Source: Blastococcus tunisiensis
GTDB lineage: Bacteria; Actinomycetota; Actinomycetes; Mycobacteriales; Geodermatophilaceae
Direction of reading: 5' to 3'
Assembly: GCF_900112815.1 (NCBI RefSeq)
Contig: NZ_FOND01000005.1
Coordinates: forward strand, 240,239 to 304,238
Length of the DNA stretch: 64,000 nucleotides
The notes under the pieces are model-generated. The model had not been told where the DNA came from. It searched no databases and worked only from the letters and a program-made list of their open reading frames with translations. Position 1 is the stretch's first letter; each line of letters opens with the position of its first letter. This document shows, one piece after another, positions 18,610 through 28,894 of the stretch. A program made the position numbers and the translations under genes.

Positions 18610-20126
18610 CGCTGGCCCGCACCTGGTCGGTGGGACTGGCCGGCGTGCACGGCGCCATGGTCGAGGTCGAGGTCGACATGGCCAACGGCGTACCGCACGT
18701 GGCGCTGGTCGGTCTGCCCGACGCGGTGGTGCGGCAGTCGGTGGACCGGGTGCGTGCCGCGGTCACGAACGTCGGGGCCAGCTTCCCGCAGCGGCGGATC
18801 ACCATCGGGCTCTCGCCGGCGTCGATGCCCAAGCAGGGCAGCGGCTTCGACCTCGCGCTGGCCGCGGCGGTGCTCGCGGCGTCCGGGACGGTGCCCCGGG
18901 AGTCGGTCGACCAGCTGGTCTTCCTCGGCGAGCTGGGCCTCGACGGTTCGGTGCGCGGCATCCGCGGTGTCCTGCCCGCGGTGCTCGCCGCCGCCCGGGC
19001 GGGTCACCGGCAGGTGATCGTCCCCGCGGCCAACGCCGAGGAGGCCGCGCTGGTCGAGCGCCTGGAGGTGCTGGCCGCGCGCGATCTCGGGGGCGTGCTC
19101 GCGCACCTGGCCGGCCGCGAGCGGCTGAGCGCGCACGTCCGGGGTACACCGCCCGAGCTGCCGCCCCCGCCGGATCTCGCCGACGTGGTCGGCCAGGCGG
19201 CGGGACGCCGGGCCGTGGAGGTGGCGGCCGCGGGCGGCCATCACCTCTTCCTCGCCGGACCGCCGGGAGCGGGCAAGACCATGCTCGCCGAGCGGCTGCC
19301 GGGCGTCCTCCCCCCACTGGGGGAGCACGCCGCACTGGAGGTGACGGCCATCCATTCCGTGGCGGGCACGCTCCCGCCAGGGGCGCCGCTGGTCACCCGG
19401 CCGACGTTCGAGGCCCCGCACCACTCCGCGACGATGGCCGCGCTCATCGGCGGCGGCTCGGGCCAGATCCGGCCCGGCGCCATCTGCCGGGCCCACCGCG
19501 GCGTGCTCTTCCTGGACGAGGCGCCCGAGTTTCCCCGCGCCGTGCTCGACACGCTGCGGCAGCCGCTGGAGCGCGGGCAGGTGACCATCCACCGCGCGGC
19601 CGGGGCGGCCACCTTCCCCTGCCGGGCGCAGCTGGTGCTGGCCGCCAACCCCTGCCCCTGCGCCAGTGCCGCCGGTGACACCGCATGCACGTGCAGCCCG
19701 CTGGAGCGGCGGAGGTACCGCTCCCGGCTGTCGGGCCCGCTGCTGGACCGCATCGACCTGCGGGTCGACCTGCCACCGGTCACGCGGGCGGCGTGGCTGG
19801 ACGGCATGGCGGCACCCGAGACGACCGCCGAGGTGGCCCGCCGGGTGGCCGGCGCTCGGGCTGCGGCGGCGGAGCGGCTGGCGGGCACGGGCCTGTCGGT
19901 CAACAGCCAGGTGCCCGGGCGGCTGCTGCGGGAACGATGGGCGGTCCCGCGCTCCTCCCTCGCACTGGCCGAGCGCGCCCTGGAGCGCGGGGCACTGTCG
20001 GTCCGCGGCTTCGACCGGGTGCTGCGGGTGGCCTGGACCGTCGCCGACCTCGCCGGCCGCACGGTGCCCGGTCCCGACGAGGTGGCCGAGGCCCTCGGCA
20101 TGCGACTGCAGCGGGTGGCGGCATGA
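18606..20126 (+). CDS. comM: ComM/YifB family AAA+ ATPase (Mg-chelatase-like)
   Basis: This is a 506-residue AAA+ protein. An N-terminal Lon-protease-like domain (NGVPHVALVGLPDAVVRQSVDRV) is followed by the ATPase with Walker A GPPGAGKTMLAERLP near residue 218 and Walker B VLFLDEAPEF. A Cys-rich insert (NPCPCASAAGD, CTCSP) and a C-terminal lid follow. In Vibrio ComM is a branch-migration helicase that integrates transformed DNA. It overlaps both neighbours (GTGA with yraN, ATGA with dprA), consistent with a DNA-uptake or recombination operon. Confidence 0.94.
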   Translation: MTLARTWSVGLAGVHGAMVEVEVDMANGVPHVALVGLPDAVVRQSVDRVRAAVTNVGASFPQRRITIGLSPASMPKQGSGFDLALAAAVLAASGTVPRESVDQLVFLGELGLDGSVRGIRGVLPAVLAAARAGHRQVIVPAANAEEAALVERLEVLAARDLGGVLAHLAGRERLSAHVRGTPPELPPPPDLADVVGQAAGRRAVEVAAAGGHHLFLAGPPGAGKTMLAERLPGVLPPLGEHAALEVTAIHSVAGTLPPGAPLVTRPTFEAPHHSATMAALIGGGSGQIRPGAICRAHRGVLFLDEAPEFPRAVLDTLRQPLERGQVTIHRAAGAATFPCRAQLVLAANPCPCASAAGDTACTCSPLERRRYRSRLSGPLLDRIDLRVDLPPVTRAAWLDGMAAPETTAEVARRVAGARAAAAERLAGTGLSVNSQVPGRLLRERWAVPRSSLALAERALERGALSVRGFDRVLRVAWTVADLAGRTVPGPDEVAEALGMRLQRVAA

Positions 20127-21370
20127 GGCTCGACGAGGACCTCGAGGAGGCCGCCGGCGGCGCCACGGGCCCGGGCCCGGGCCTGCGGCGGGCCCGGGCC
20201 TGGCTGAGCCGCGCCGTAGAGCCCGGCACCATCGACTTCTGGCGCTACGTCGAGGACGTCGGCCCGGTGGAGGCCGTCCGCCGGTTGCGTGCGGGTGCGG
20301 CGCCCGAACGCATCCGGGCGCTGGTCGGCGCCCGGGCGGAGGAGGACGCGACCCTGGCCGACCTCGCCCGGGCCGAGCGCTGCGGCGCGCGGCTCCTCGT
20401 GCCCGAGGACGACGAGTGGCCGGCGTTGCCGCTGCACGCGCTGACCCTCGCGGTGGCCGCCGAACCGGTCGGGCCGAAGGGGCAGTCCGACCGCACGACG
20501 GCGCTCGTCCCGCCGCTCGCGCTCTGGGTGCGCGGCACGGGCCGGCTGGACGAGCTGGTCGACCGATCGGTGGCCATCGTCGGGTCGCGGGCGTCCACGG
20601 CCTACGGCGAGCACGTGGCCGGCGAGCTCGGGCACGACCTGGGGGCGCGGGACTGGACCGTGGTCTCCGGCGGGGCCTTCGGCGTCGACGCGGCCGCCCA
20701 CCGGGGCGCCCTCGTGGCGGAGGCGCCGACCCTGGCCGTCCTGGCGTGCGGCGTCGACCGGCCCTACCCAGCGGCGCACGGTGCGCTCTTCCACCGGATC
20801 GCCGAGACCGGCCTGCTGGTCAGCGAGTGGCCGCCGGGCTGCGCGCCGCTGCGCCACCGGTTCCTGGTCCGCAACCGGTTGATCGCCGCGCTGACGAGGG
20901 GCACGGTCGTGGTGGAGGCCGCCGCCCGCTCCGGTGCCCAGGCGACGGCACGCCGCGCGCGGGACCTCGGCCGGCAGGTCCTCATCGTGCCCGGCCCGGT
21001 CACGAGCGCGATGAGCGTGGGCTGCCACGAACTGCTGCGCGAGGAGGGCCTCGGCGCCGTCCTGGTGAGCTCGGCGGCCCAGGTCGTCGAGGCCGTCGGA
21101 CGGATCGGTGAGGACCTGGCTCCGCCGGTGGCCGGGCCGGAGTCCGCGCGGGACGGGCTCGGCGACGTCGCCGCTCGCGTCCTCGACGCCTGCCCGGTGC
21201 GGACGGGGGTCGGCCCGGAGCGGCTGGCCGCCGTCGCCGGCTGCGACGTCCTCGAGGTGCTCCGGGCGCTCCCGGCCCTCGAACTGGCCGGCCTGGTCGA
21301 GTGGACCGGCACCGGCTGGCGGCTGGCGCCACCCCCCAAGGGGCGGGGAGGGCCCGGCGCGGCGGCTTGA
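20123..21370 (+). CDS. dprA: DNA-processing protein DprA
   Basis: This 415-residue protein binds single-stranded DNA and loads RecA. The Rossmann-like core carries [27 protein letters not shown] and the [13 protein letters not shown] and [17 protein letters not shown] stretches. An N-terminal segment of about 130 residues and a C-terminal winged-helix-like region (residues about 335-400) flank it. The ATG at 20123 overlaps the comM stop. Together with yraN and comM it forms a coupled set. xerC follows after 31 bases. Confidence 0.94.
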   Translation: MRLDEDLEEAAGGATGPGPGLRRARAWLSRAVEPGTIDFWRYVEDVGPVEAVRRLRAGAAPERIRALVGARAEEDATLADLARAERCGARLLVPEDDEWPALPLHALTLAVAAEPVGPKGQSDRTTALVPPLALWVRGTGRLDELVDRSVAIVGSRASTAYGEHVAGELGHDLGARDWTVVSGGAFGVDAAAHRGALVAEAPTLAVLACGVDRPYPAAHGALFHRIAETGLLVSEWPPGCAPLRHRFLVRNRLIAALTRGTVVVEAAARSGAQATARRARDLGRQVLIVPGPVTSAMSVGCHELLREEGLGAVLVSSAAQVVEAVGRIGEDLAPPVAGPESARDGLGDVAARVLDACPVRTGVGPERLAAVAGCDVLEVLRALPALELAGLVEWTGTGWRLAPPPKGRGGPGAAA

Positions 21371-21401
21371 CGGGTGCCGGCCGCGGACGGACGGTTCCCG
21401 G

Positions 21402-22337
21402 GTGACCGCCGGGACAGCAGACGCGCGGGCCGCGTTGCCGGCACCGCTGGCCGCGGCCCTCGACGGGTACGAGGACCACCTGCGCACCCAGCGCGACCTC
21501 TCCGAGCACACCGTCCGCGGCTACCTCACCGACGCCGTCGGCCTGCTGGACCACCTGGCCCGCCGCGGCGGCGCGCAGGCGCACGACCTCGACCTCGCCG
21601 CGCTGCGCGGCTGGCTGGCGCAGGGCCGCACACGGGGGCACAGCCGCGCGACGATCGCCCGCCACGCGGCGTCGGCACGCTCGTTCACCGCCTGGCTGCG
21701 CCGCGCCGGACTCACGGCCGAGGACGTCGGGCTGCGCCTGGTCAGCCCGAAGGCGCACCGCACCCTGCCGGGCGTCCTCGCCTCCGACCAGGCGCGGGCC
21801 GTCGTCGAGTCGACGTCCGGCGCCGAGGAACCGGTCGGACTGCGCGACGCCGTCGTCATGGAGCTGCTGTACGCCAGCGGCGTCCGGGTCAGCGAACTGG
21901 TCGGCCTCGACGTCGACGATGTGGACCGCGGCCGCCGGCTGCTCCGGGTCCTCGGCAAGGGCAGCAAGGAGCGCAGCGTGCCCTACGGCGTCCCCGCGGA
22001 GCACGCGCTGGACGCCTGGCTCACCCGCGGGCGGCCGGCGCTGGCCACCCCCGGCTCCGGACCGGCCCTGCTGCTGGGGGCGCGCGGACGCCGGCTCGAT
22101 CCCCGTGAGGTCCGGCGGACCGTCCACGCGGTCGTGGCCGCCACGGAGGGGGCCCCCGACATCGGCCCGCACGGACTGCGGCACTCGGCGGCGACCCATG
22201 TGCTGGAGGGCGGCGCGGACCTGCGGTCGGTCCAGGAGTTGCTCGGCCACGCTAGCCTCGCGACGACGCAGATCTACACGCACGTGACGGTCGAGCGGCT
22301 CCGTGCGGTCCATGCGCAAGCACATCCCCGCGCCTGA
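21402..22337 (+). CDS. xerC: Tyrosine recombinase XerC
   Basis: This 311-residue site-specific recombinase resolves chromosome dimers at dif with XerD and FtsK. The N-terminal core-binding domain covers residues 15-105. Catalytic residues are all present: Arg162 ([11 protein letters not shown]), His257 and Arg260 (HGLRH), His283 ([11 protein letters not shown]) and the nucleophile Tyr292 (IYTHV). The GTG at 21402 is chosen because the protein then starts shortly before the core-binding domain. Its place after dprA is the conserved housekeeping position, so it is not evidence of a mobile element. Confidence 0.93.
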   Translation: MTAGTADARAALPAPLAAALDGYEDHLRTQRDLSEHTVRGYLTDAVGLLDHLARRGGAQAHDLDLAALRGWLAQGRTRGHSRATIARHAASARSFTAWLRRAGLTAEDVGLRLVSPKAHRTLPGVLASDQARAVVESTSGAEEPVGLRDAVVMELLYASGVRVSELVGLDVDDVDRGRRLLRVLGKGSKERSVPYGVPAEHALDAWLTRGRPALATPGSGPALLLGARGRRLDPREVRRTVHAVVAATEGAPDIGPHGLRHSAATHVLEGGADLRSVQELLGHASLATTQIYTHVTVERLRAVHAQAHPRA

Positions 22338-22429
22338 CAGGGTGGCCATCTGCCGATACGAGAGAGCAGTGGTCCCGGCGGGGCAGGACCACAGGGCAGG
22401 ACCGACCACCAGTACCGAGGAGCGCGACC

Positions 22430-23239
22430 GTGCCTGAGGCCACCATCCACCGGCTGGACGAGTACGACGACCCCCAGGGGGACGCCGACGCGTTGCTGCA
22501 CCAGCTGTGGGCCGACTACGTCGCCGACCGTGACCCGGAGCTGCGGGACCGGCTGATCCTGCACTACGCCCCCCTGGTCAAGTACGTCGCCGGCCGGGTC
22601 GGCAGTGGCCTGCCCGCGCACGTCGAGCAGGCCGACCTCGTCTCCTACGGCACGTTCGGGCTCATCGACGCGATCACCCGCTTCGAGCCCACCCGCGAGG
22701 TCAAGTTCGAGAGCTACGCGATGGCCCGCATCCGCGGCGCGATCATCGACGAGCTGCGCAACACCGACTGGATCCCGCGGTCGGTCCGCATGAAGGCCCG
22801 CCAGTTCGAGCGCACCGTCGCCGAGCTGGAGGCGCGGCTGCACCGCACGCCCTCCGACGAGGAGGTGGCGGCGGAGATGGACATGGACGTCGAGGACATC
22901 CGCAAGTTCCTCGGCCAGCTCTCCCTGGTCAACGTGGTGGCGCTCGACGAGCTGCTCACCGACGACGAGGGCGGCTCCCCGCGCCTCGGCGACACCCTCC
23001 AGGACTCCAGCGCCCTCGACCCGCAGGCCATGGCCGAGCACGGCGAGGCCCGTCAGCTGCTGGCCCGTGCCGTCGAGCAGCTGCCCGAACGGGAGAAGGT
23101 CGTGGTCAGCCTCTACTACTTCGAGGGGCTGACCCTGGCCGACATCGGGCGGGTCCTCGGCGTGACCGAGAGCCGGATCTGCCAGCTGCACACCAAGGCC
23201 GTCCTGCACCTGCGCACGAAGCTCGCCGACATCGCCTGA
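22430..23239 (+). CDS. whiG: RNA polymerase sigma factor, WhiG/FliA type
   Basis: This is a 269-residue sigma-70 family group 3 factor. Region 2 is seen in [14 protein letters not shown] through [12 protein letters not shown] and [18 protein letters not shown]. Region 3 follows at about residues 130-165. Region 4 ends the protein with [22 protein letters not shown] and [14 protein letters not shown]. This family controls flagella (FliA) or spore development (WhiG). The dprA-xerC context matches whiG of streptomycetes; in a motile actinobacterium it might drive flagellar genes instead. The start is GTG at 22430. Confidence 0.93.
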   Translation: MPEATIHRLDEYDDPQGDADALLHQLWADYVADRDPELRDRLILHYAPLVKYVAGRVGSGLPAHVEQADLVSYGTFGLIDAITRFEPTREVKFESYAMARIRGAIIDELRNTDWIPRSVRMKARQFERTVAELEARLHRTPSDEEVAAEMDMDVEDIRKFLGQLSLVNVVALDELLTDDEGGSPRLGDTLQDSSALDPQAMAEHGEARQLLARAVEQLPEREKVVVSLYYFEGLTLADIGRVLGVTESRICQLHTKAVLHLRTKLADIA

Positions 23240-23317
23240 GGGGGCCGTCCGCCCGAGCGGGCCCGAGCTGTCGGGGCACCGGTTCTCGGGTGACCGCCTC
23301 TCCCGGACGGCCGCCCC
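23240..23317. terminator. Bidirectional terminator between whiG and the M23 gene
   Basis: GGGGGCCGTCCG (23240-23251) pairs with CGGACGGCC-G-CCCC (23304-23317), with one bulged base. The roughly 50-base interior can itself fold. It sits between two convergent genes and could end both transcripts. Confidence 0.55.
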
Positions 23318-23329
23318 CCGGCGTGGTGG

Positions 23330-23851
23330 TCACCGCATCGGCAGCAGCCGGACCCGCGGGAGCTGCAGGAGGGCGAGGGGGTCCAGGTAGGTCTCGCCCC
23401 GGCGCAGCCCCCAGTGCAGGCACGCCTGGACCGGGCACCCGGCGTGGCCGGTCGCCAGCGTCCCGATGGGGGACCCGCGGGCCACCTGCTGGCCCGCCGC
23501 CACGGAGGGGACGACGGGCTCGTACGTCGTCCGCAGGCCGTCGGCGTGGTCGATGCTCACGACCGGCCGGCCGGCGACCATGCCGGCGAAGACCACCACG
23601 CCGTCCCCGGCGGCCAGCACCGGGCCGTGCGGTGCCCCCTGCAGGTCGGCTCCGCGGTGCCCGGCGGCGTAGGGGTGGGGGAGGTCCTCGTACGCGCGCG
23701 TCACCGTCGGGGTGCCCTCCAGGGGCGCCGTCCACAGGGCGCCGGTGCCGGCCGGGGCGGACGGCGTCCGAGCCGGCTCGGCCGTCGCGCGGACCGGCAG
23801 GACGACGAGGCCGAGGCTCAGCAGCACGACGGTCAGGGCGCGGGAGGACAT
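23330..23851 (-). CDS. Secreted M23 (LytM-like) protein with altered active site
   Basis: This 173-residue exported protein has a hydrophobic signal segment (residues 4-22, then ATAEP). The LytM fold keeps the metal ligands His65 and Asp69 in GHRGADLQ and His146 in the final motif, but that motif reads Cys144-Leu-His146 where M23 peptidases have HxH. The catalytic His is therefore a Cys. Cys139 is nearby and could pair with it. Activity against peptidoglycan may be lost or altered. The ATG at 23851 is well placed. It is divergent from rpsB and convergent with whiG. Confidence 0.88.
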   Translation of the reverse strand: MSSRALTVVLLSLGLVVLPVRATAEPARTPSAPAGTGALWTAPLEGTPTVTRAYEDLPHPYAAGHRGADLQGAPHGPVLAAGDGVVVFAGMVAGRPVVSIDHADGLRTTYEPVVPSVAAGQQVARGSPIGTLATGHAGCPVQACLHWGLRRGETYLDPLALLQLPRVRLLPMR

Positions 23852-24151
23852 GCCGCCGACAGTTCCCCGCGCGCAGGCGCCGGGCGAGGGCCGGGCCGCG
23901 GCTGTGGACGTCCGCCACCGCGGGGAGAGGCCGGTCGCCGCTGGCGTATGCTGTCCGGTGCGGCCCGATCCGTCGGGTCGACTTCGCGCGTCCCCTTCCC
24001 GCCCCATCGGGCGGGACAGTCGCCACCTCGGTCCCGGCGGGCAACCGCCGGGGGTGTGGCGCGGTCCGGACGCCAGGGCGGTGCACCACCCGGTGCGCAG
24101 CGACAACCGAGAACAGCGCGGCCCCGGCCGCGCGGACACAGAGAGGCTGCA
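23852..24151 (+). promoter_or_regulatory. Intergenic region with rpsB promoter and long leader
   Basis: A good -10 hexamer, TATGCT, lies at 23947-23952, about 200 bases before the rpsB ATG. A transcript from it would have a leader of roughly 195 bases, long enough for autoregulation by S2 as known in other bacteria. The M23 gene promoter must lie in the first part on the other strand; I see no clear hexamers for it. No gene is seen. Confidence 0.5.
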
Positions 24152-25078
24152 ATGGCAGTCGTCAGCATGAAGCAGCTGCTCGACAGCGGCGTGCACTTCG
24201 GGCACCAGACCCGCCGCTGGAACCCGAAGATGAAGCGATTCATCTTCACCGAGCGCAACGGCATCTACATCATCGACCTGCAGCAGACGCTGGGGTACAT
24301 CGACAACGCCTACGAGTTCGTCAAGCAGACGGTCGCGCACGGCGGATCGATCCTCTTCATCGGCACCAAGCGCCAGGCGCAGGAGGTCGTCGCCGAGCAG
24401 GCCACGCGCGTGGGCATGCCCTACGTCAACCAGCGCTGGCTCGGCGGCATGCTCACCAACTTCCAGACCGTCTTCAAGCGGCTGGAGCGGCTCAAGGAGC
24501 TCGAGGACCTCGAGCAGACCGGCGCCCTCGTCAGCCTCTCCAAGAAGGAGCAGCTGGTCCTCTCCCGCGAGAAGGCCAAGCTCGAGCGCTCCCTCGGCGG
24601 CATCCGCGACATGAAGAAGGTGCCCAGCGCCGTCTGGATCGTGGACACCAAGAAGGAGCACATCGCCGTCGGCGAGGCCCGCAAGCTGAACATCCCGGTG
24701 GTGGCGATCCTCGACACCAACTGCGACCCCGACGAGGTCGACTACAAGATCCCGGGCAACGACGACGCGATCCGCAGCATCACCGTGCTGACCCGGGTCG
24801 TGGCCGACGCCGTGGCCGAGGGCCTGATGGCGCGTTCCGCCGCGCAGGCCGACGCCGGCCGTGGCGAGGCGGCCGAGCCCGCCGTCGGTGCCGGCGAGCC
24901 GCTCGCCGACTGGGAGCGCGAGCTCCTCACCGGTGGCGACGCCGCGGCCGCACCGGCCGCCGACGCCGCTCCGCTCCCGGAGACCCCGGCCGAGGCCCCG
25001 ACCGCCACGGCGGACGAGGTCGCCCCGGTCGAGGGCGTTCCCGCCACCTCCGGTGGCAAGGAGCCGAACGCCGTCTGA
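24152..25078 (+). CDS. rpsB: 30S ribosomal protein S2
   Basis: This is a 308-residue small-subunit protein. The conserved part (to about residue 235) carries [42 protein letters not shown] and [30 protein letters not shown]-terminal extension of about 70 residues rich in Ala, Pro, Glu and Asp follows, typical of actinobacteria. The ATG at 24152 has GAGAGG about 9 bases upstream. A strong hairpin terminator separates it from tsf. Confidence 0.97.
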   Translation: MAVVSMKQLLDSGVHFGHQTRRWNPKMKRFIFTERNGIYIIDLQQTLGYIDNAYEFVKQTVAHGGSILFIGTKRQAQEVVAEQATRVGMPYVNQRWLGGMLTNFQTVFKRLERLKELEDLEQTGALVSLSKKEQLVLSREKAKLERSLGGIRDMKKVPSAVWIVDTKKEHIAVGEARKLNIPVVAILDTNCDPDEVDYKIPGNDDAIRSITVLTRVVADAVAEGLMARSAAQADAGRGEAAEPAVGAGEPLADWERELLTGGDAAAAPAADAAPLPETPAEAPTATADEVAPVEGVPATSGGKEPNAV

Positions 25079-25085
25079 TCGGAGC

Positions 25086-25120
25086 GCGCCGCACCCCCCG
25101 CGAGCCGGGGGGTGCGGCGC
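25086..25120 (+). terminator. Terminator or processing hairpin after rpsB
   Basis: GCGCCGCACCCCCC (25086-25099) and GGGGGGTGCGGCGC (25107-25120) form a perfect 14-bp stem with a 7-base loop, seven bases after the rpsB stop. It may reduce read-through into tsf. Confidence 0.7.
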
Positions 25121-25224
25121 ACCCGCATGCCCGGAGCCGGCCCGAGCACGAACCGTCGGCCAGGACCAGCACCAGGCCCCAGCACCAGGTCCCAGCACCA
25201 CCCACAGACCACAGAGGAAGTGAC

Positions 25225-26040
25225 ATGGCTGAGTTCACCGCAGCCGACGTCAAGCGTCTCCGCGACGCCACGGGCGCCGGCATGATGGACTGCAAGAAGG
25301 CCCTGACCGAGGCCGACGGCGACTACGAGAAGGCCGTCGAGATCCTGCGCGTCAAGGGCGCCAAGGACGTCGGCAAGCGCCTCGAGCGCTCGACGACCAA
25401 CGGCATCGTCGTCAACAAGGGCGGCGCGCTGCTCGAGCTGGACTGCGAGACCGACTTCGTCGCCAAGAACGCCGACTTCATCGCGCTGGCCGAGCGTCTG
25501 CTCGAGATCGGTCTGCAGCACGAGCCCGCCGACGCCGAGGCCCTGCTGAACACCGACGTCGATGGCCAGACCGTCGCTGCGCTGGTCGAGGGCGAGTCCG
25601 CGCGCATCGGAGAGAAGCTCGTGCTCAGCCGGTTCGCCCTCTTCGAGGGCACCACGGCGACCTACCTGCACAAGCGGGCCACCGACCTGCCCCCGGCCAT
25701 CGGTGTCGCGGTGCAGTACTCCGGCGGTTCCGAGGAGGCCGCGCGCAGCCTGGCGATGCACATCGCCGCCGCGCGCCCGCGCTTCCTCACCCGCGAGGAG
25801 GTCCCGGCGGAGGCCGTCGAGACCGAGCGCCGCGTCGCCGAGCAGACCGCGAAGGAGGAGGGCAAGCCCGAGCAGGCGATCACCAAGATCGTCGAAGGCC
25901 GGGTCAACGCCTTCTACAAGGACTTCGTCCTGCTCGAGCAGCCGTCGATCACCGAGCCCAAGCGCACGGTGAAGCAGATCGTCGACGAGGCCGGACTGAC
26001 CGTGGAGCGCTTCGCGCGCTTCGAGGTCGGCCAGGCCTGA
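25225..26040 (+). CDS. tsf: Translation elongation factor Ts
   Basis: This 271-residue guanine nucleotide exchange factor acts on EF-Tu. The N-terminal UBA-like domain has [19 protein letters not shown]. The core includes [13 protein letters not shown] and the C-terminal [16 protein letters not shown] region. The ATG at 25225 follows AGAGGAAGTGAC. The 100 bases before it contain an imperfect tandem repeat of AGCACCAGGYCCC (about 25167-25203). Two different hairpins follow the stop. Confidence 0.97.
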   Translation: MAEFTAADVKRLRDATGAGMMDCKKALTEADGDYEKAVEILRVKGAKDVGKRLERSTTNGIVVNKGGALLELDCETDFVAKNADFIALAERLLEIGLQHEPADAEALLNTDVDGQTVAALVEGESARIGEKLVLSRFALFEGTTATYLHKRATDLPPAIGVAVQYSGGSEEAARSLAMHIAAARPRFLTREEVPAEAVETERRVAEQTAKEEGKPEQAITKIVEGRVNAFYKDFVLLEQPSITEPKRTVKQIVDEAGLTVERFARFEVGQA

Positions 26041-26117
26041 CGAAGGACCGCCCTTCCCTCCACGCCCCGCAGGCTCGGCGCGGGACCGGTGAAGGGCGGC
26101 CGTTCCAGCACGTCACC
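26041..26117 (+). repeat. Stop-proximal hairpin element, copy 3 (after tsf)
   Basis: Arms 26045-26056 (GG-A-CCGCCCTTC) and 26091-26101 (GAAGGGCGGCC) pair with the same single unpaired A. The core CCGCAGGCTCGGCGCGGGAC is at 26067-26086. A tail, CGTTCCAGCACGTCACC (26101-26117), is shared with copy 4 and partly with copy 9. The element follows the stop directly. Confidence 0.8.
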
Positions 26118-26118
26118 C

Positions 26119-26152
26119 ACGGCCCCGCTCCCTTTCCGGGGAGCGGGGCCGT
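26119..26152 (+). terminator. Terminator after tsf
   Basis: ACGGCCCCGCTCCC (26119-26132) and GGGAGCGGGGCCGT (26139-26152) form a perfect 14-bp stem with a 6-base loop, followed by TCGTGTGTG. This looks like a conventional intrinsic terminator and stands immediately after the repeat element. Confidence 0.75.
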
Positions 26153-26202
26153 TCGTGTGTGCGGCAGGATCAACCAACCGATGTCGAACGAGGGATGACG
26201 CG

Positions 26203-26973
26203 TTGACCGACACCACACCTCCGCTGTCCGCCCCGACCGCGTTCCGGCCGGCGGACCACAGCGGCTACCAGCGGGTGCTGCTCAAGCTCTCCGGTGAGAC
26301 CTTCGGTGGCGGCAAGGTCGGCGTCGACGCCGACATCGTCCGGGGCATCGCCGAACAGCTGGCGGAGGTCGTCGCCAAGGGCACCCAGGTCGCCGTCGTC
26401 ATGGGTGGTGGCAACTTCTTCCGCGGCGCCGAGCTCTCCCAGGCCGGCATGGACCGCACGAAGGCCGACTACATGGGCATGCTCGGCACGGTGATGAACT
26501 GCCTGGCCCTGCAGGACTTCTGCGAGAAGGCCGGTCTGGAGACCCGCGTGCAGTCGGCGATCACCATGGGCCAGGTCGCCGAGCCCTACATCCCCCGCAA
26601 GGCGATCCGGCACCTGGAGAAGGGCCGGCTGGTGATCTTCGGTGCCGGCGCCGGGATGCCCTACTTCTCCACCGACACCGTGGCCGCGCAGCGGGCCCTG
26701 GAGATCGAGTGCCAGGTGCTGCTCATGGGCAAGAACGGGGTGGACGGCGTCTACGACGACGACCCGCGCACCAACCCCGACGCGGTCATGTACGACGACC
26801 TCGACTACGCCACGGTGCTCGCCAAGCAGCTCAAGGTGGCCGACGCCACCGCGATCAGCCTCTGCATGGACAACCAGATGCCGATCGTGGTCTTCAACCT
26901 GCTACGCGACGGCAACATCGCGCGGGCGACGGCAGGTGAGAGGATCGGCACGCTGATCAGCCAGCCCGCCTGA
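26203..26973 (+). CDS. pyrH: UMP kinase
   Basis: This 256-residue hexameric enzyme phosphorylates UMP to UDP for pyrimidine and RNA synthesis. It has the amino acid kinase fold: [12 protein letters not shown] at the N terminus, [27 protein letters not shown], and the C-terminal [16 protein letters not shown]. The start is inferred as TTG at 26203 with GAGGG about 9 bases upstream; no ATG or GTG suits. A roughly 20-residue Thr/Pro-rich N terminus precedes the fold. frr follows after 80 bases. Confidence 0.94.
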   Translation: MTDTTPPLSAPTAFRPADHSGYQRVLLKLSGETFGGGKVGVDADIVRGIAEQLAEVVAKGTQVAVVMGGGNFFRGAELSQAGMDRTKADYMGMLGTVMNCLALQDFCEKAGLETRVQSAITMGQVAEPYIPRKAIRHLEKGRLVIFGAGAGMPYFSTDTVAAQRALEIECQVLLMGKNGVDGVYDDDPRTNPDAVMYDDLDYATVLAKQLKVADATAISLCMDNQMPIVVFNLLRDGNIARATAGERIGTLISQPA

Positions 26974-27053
26974 CCGCGGGCCGGTCGCACAGCACACGAC
27001 AGCCAGGTGAACCGAAGGCCGCCCCGATCGGGGGGCCGATGGAGGGAAGACCC

Positions 27054-27611
27054 GTGATCGACGACACCCTGCTCGATGCCGAGGAGCGGATGGACAAGGC
27101 CTTGTCCGTCGCCCGCGAGGACCTCGGCTCGGTGCGCACCGGCCGGGCCGCCCCCTCGATGTTCAACAAGATCATGGTCGACTACTACGGCGCCTACACG
27201 CCGGTGCCGCAGATGGCGTCGATCACCGTGCCGGAGGCGCGGATGGCCGTCATCAAGCCCTACGACATGGGCCAGCTGGGGGCCATCGAGAAGGCCATCC
27301 GCGACAGCGACCTGGGCGTGAACCCGACCAACGACGGCCAGATCCTGCGCGTGGTGTTCCCGCAGCTCACCGAGGAGCGGCGCCGCGACCTGGTGAAGCA
27401 GGCCCGCGCCAAGGGCGAGGACGCCAAGATCGCCATCCGCAACATCCGCCGCCGGGCCAAGGACGAGTTGGATCGCATCGCCAAGGACGGCGAGGCGGGC
27501 GAGGACGAGGTCCGCCGCGCGGAGAAGGAGCTCGACCACCTCACCGAGCAGCACGTGCACGGCATCGACGAGGCGATGAAGAACAAGGAGTCCGAGCTGC
27601 TCGAGGTCTGA
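27054..27611 (+). CDS. frr: Ribosome recycling factor
   Basis: This 185-residue factor splits post-termination ribosomes with EF-G. Length matches the family exactly. Conserved parts are [41 protein letters not shown] and the C-terminal helix ending in [10 protein letters not shown]. The GTG at 27054 has GGAGGGAAG about 6 bases upstream, which decides it over the in-frame ATG at 27039 that overlaps the ribosome site. It pairs with pyrH as in most bacteria. Confidence 0.96.
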   Translation: MIDDTLLDAEERMDKALSVAREDLGSVRTGRAAPSMFNKIMVDYYGAYTPVPQMASITVPEARMAVIKPYDMGQLGAIEKAIRDSDLGVNPTNDGQILRVVFPQLTEERRRDLVKQARAKGEDAKIAIRNIRRRAKDELDRIAKDGEAGEDEVRRAEKELDHLTEQHVHGIDEAMKNKESELLEV

Positions 27612-27631
27612 CCCCGACGGCCCGACCCGCC

Positions 27632-28894
27632 ATGAGCACCTCCTCCGCCGCCGACCGTCCCGGACGATCCGGGCCGGGCACCGAGCCGTTGCCGCGCCAC
27701 GGCTCGGGCACCCCCCGGTCGGCCGAGACCCTCGGCCGCCCCGGCGCCGGCCGGCCGGGCCCCGGCGGCGGCCCCGACCGGCAGGCCGACGACACCGGCC
27801 CGGTGCCGATCGTCGGGAACCGTCCGGCCCCGCCGCTGCGGCCCGTCGGGAACCGGATGCCCCCGGCCGGTGCGGCGACCGACGGCGCTGCGCCACCCGA
27901 CGGCGCTGCGGTGCCCGGGGACGACCGGGTGCCCGGGGACGACCGGGTGCGCGGGGACGACGCCGGGCCCGGGGACGACGCCGGGCTCGAGGACGACGCC
28001 GGGCCCGGGGACGACGCGGCGCCCACGTCGACGGCGATGCCACGGCCGGAGGTGGCGGAGTTGCCCACGACCGAGCGCCCGGCCGGTGGACGGGCCGGCC
28101 GGGACCTGCGTGCCGCGATCGGCGTCGGGGTGGGCCTGGTCGCCCTCGTGGTCACGTCGCTGTTCGTCTGGCGCCCGGCGTTCCTCGCCGTCCTCACCGT
28201 CGCCATCCTCGTCGCGGTCGTGGAGCTCTCCCGGGCCCTCGGGGCGGGCCGGTTCCACCCGCCCCTGGTCCCGCTGCTGGTCGGGACGCTGGCGATGGAG
28301 GGCCTCGCCTGGAGCCGCGGGCCCACCGGGCTGGTCGTCGGCTTCCTGCTCACCGCCCTCGCCGTCGTGCTGTGGCGGCTCGGCCACGGACCGGCCGGAT
28401 ACCTGAAGGACGCCGCCTCGGGTGTCCTGGTCGCGCTCTACGTGCCACTGCTGGCCGGTTTCGCCGTCCTCCTCCTGGTGCCCGACGACGGCGCCGTGCG
28501 GGTGCTCGCCTTCATCGCCACCGTCGTCGCCAGCGACGTCGGGGGCTACGCCGCCGGCGTGCTCTTCGGCAAGCACCCCATGGCACCGTCGATCAGCCCG
28601 AAGAAGTCGTGGGAGGGCATGGGCGGCTCGGTGGTGGCCTGCATGCTCATGGCCACCCCCTTCGTCGTGCTGTGGCTGGGCGGGCCGTGGTGGAGCGGGC
28701 TGGTCTTCGGTGCCGCGCTCGCCGTGTCGGCCACGGTCGGCGACCTGGGGGAGTCGCTGATCAAGCGGGACCTCGGCATCAAGGACATGGGCAACCTGCT
28801 GCCCGGCCACGGCGGCATCATGGACCGGCTGGACTCGCTGCTGCCGTCGGCCGCCGTCGCCTACCTCCTGCTGTCGGTGCTCGCCCCGGTCTGA
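27632..28894 (+). CDS. cdsA: Phosphatidate cytidylyltransferase (CDP-diglyceride synthase)
   Basis: This integral membrane enzyme makes CDP-diacylglycerol for phospholipid synthesis. The 420 residues include about 155 disordered N-terminal residues, then eight or so transmembrane helices. The C-terminal signature is complete: GDLGESLIKRDLGIKDMGN then GHGGIMDRLDSLL. The N-terminal extension contains six tandem hexapeptides of the type VPGDDR / GPGDDA at residues 94-129, encoded by 18-bp repeats at 27911-28018, which is unusual. It is the third gene of pyrH-frr-cdsA. Copy 4 of the hairpin element follows its stop. Confidence 0.94.
   Translation: MSTSSAADRPGRSGPGTEPLPRHGSGTPRSAETLGRPGAGRPGPGGGPDRQADDTGPVPIVGNRPAPPLRPVGNRMPPAGAATDGAAPPDGAAVPGDDRVPGDDRVRGDDAGPGDDAGLEDDAGPGDDAAPTSTAMPRPEVAELPTTERPAGGRAGRDLRAAIGVGVGLVALVVTSLFVWRPAFLAVLTVAILVAVVELSRALGAGRFHPPLVPLLVGTLAMEGLAWSRGPTGLVVGFLLTALAVVLWRLGHGPAGYLKDAASGVLVALYVPLLAGFAVLLLVPDDGAVRVLAFIATVVASDVGGYAAGVLFGKHPMAPSISPKKSWEGMGGSVVACMLMATPFVVLWLGGPWWSGLVFGAALAVSATVGDLGESLIKRDLGIKDMGNLLPGHGGIMDRLDSLLPSAAVAYLLLSVLAPV

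Noticed and set aside
21402..22337. Tyrosine recombinase as a sign of an integrated element
   Set aside because: It has the length, motifs and dprA-whiG context of housekeeping XerC, with no att-like repeats or phage genes nearby.
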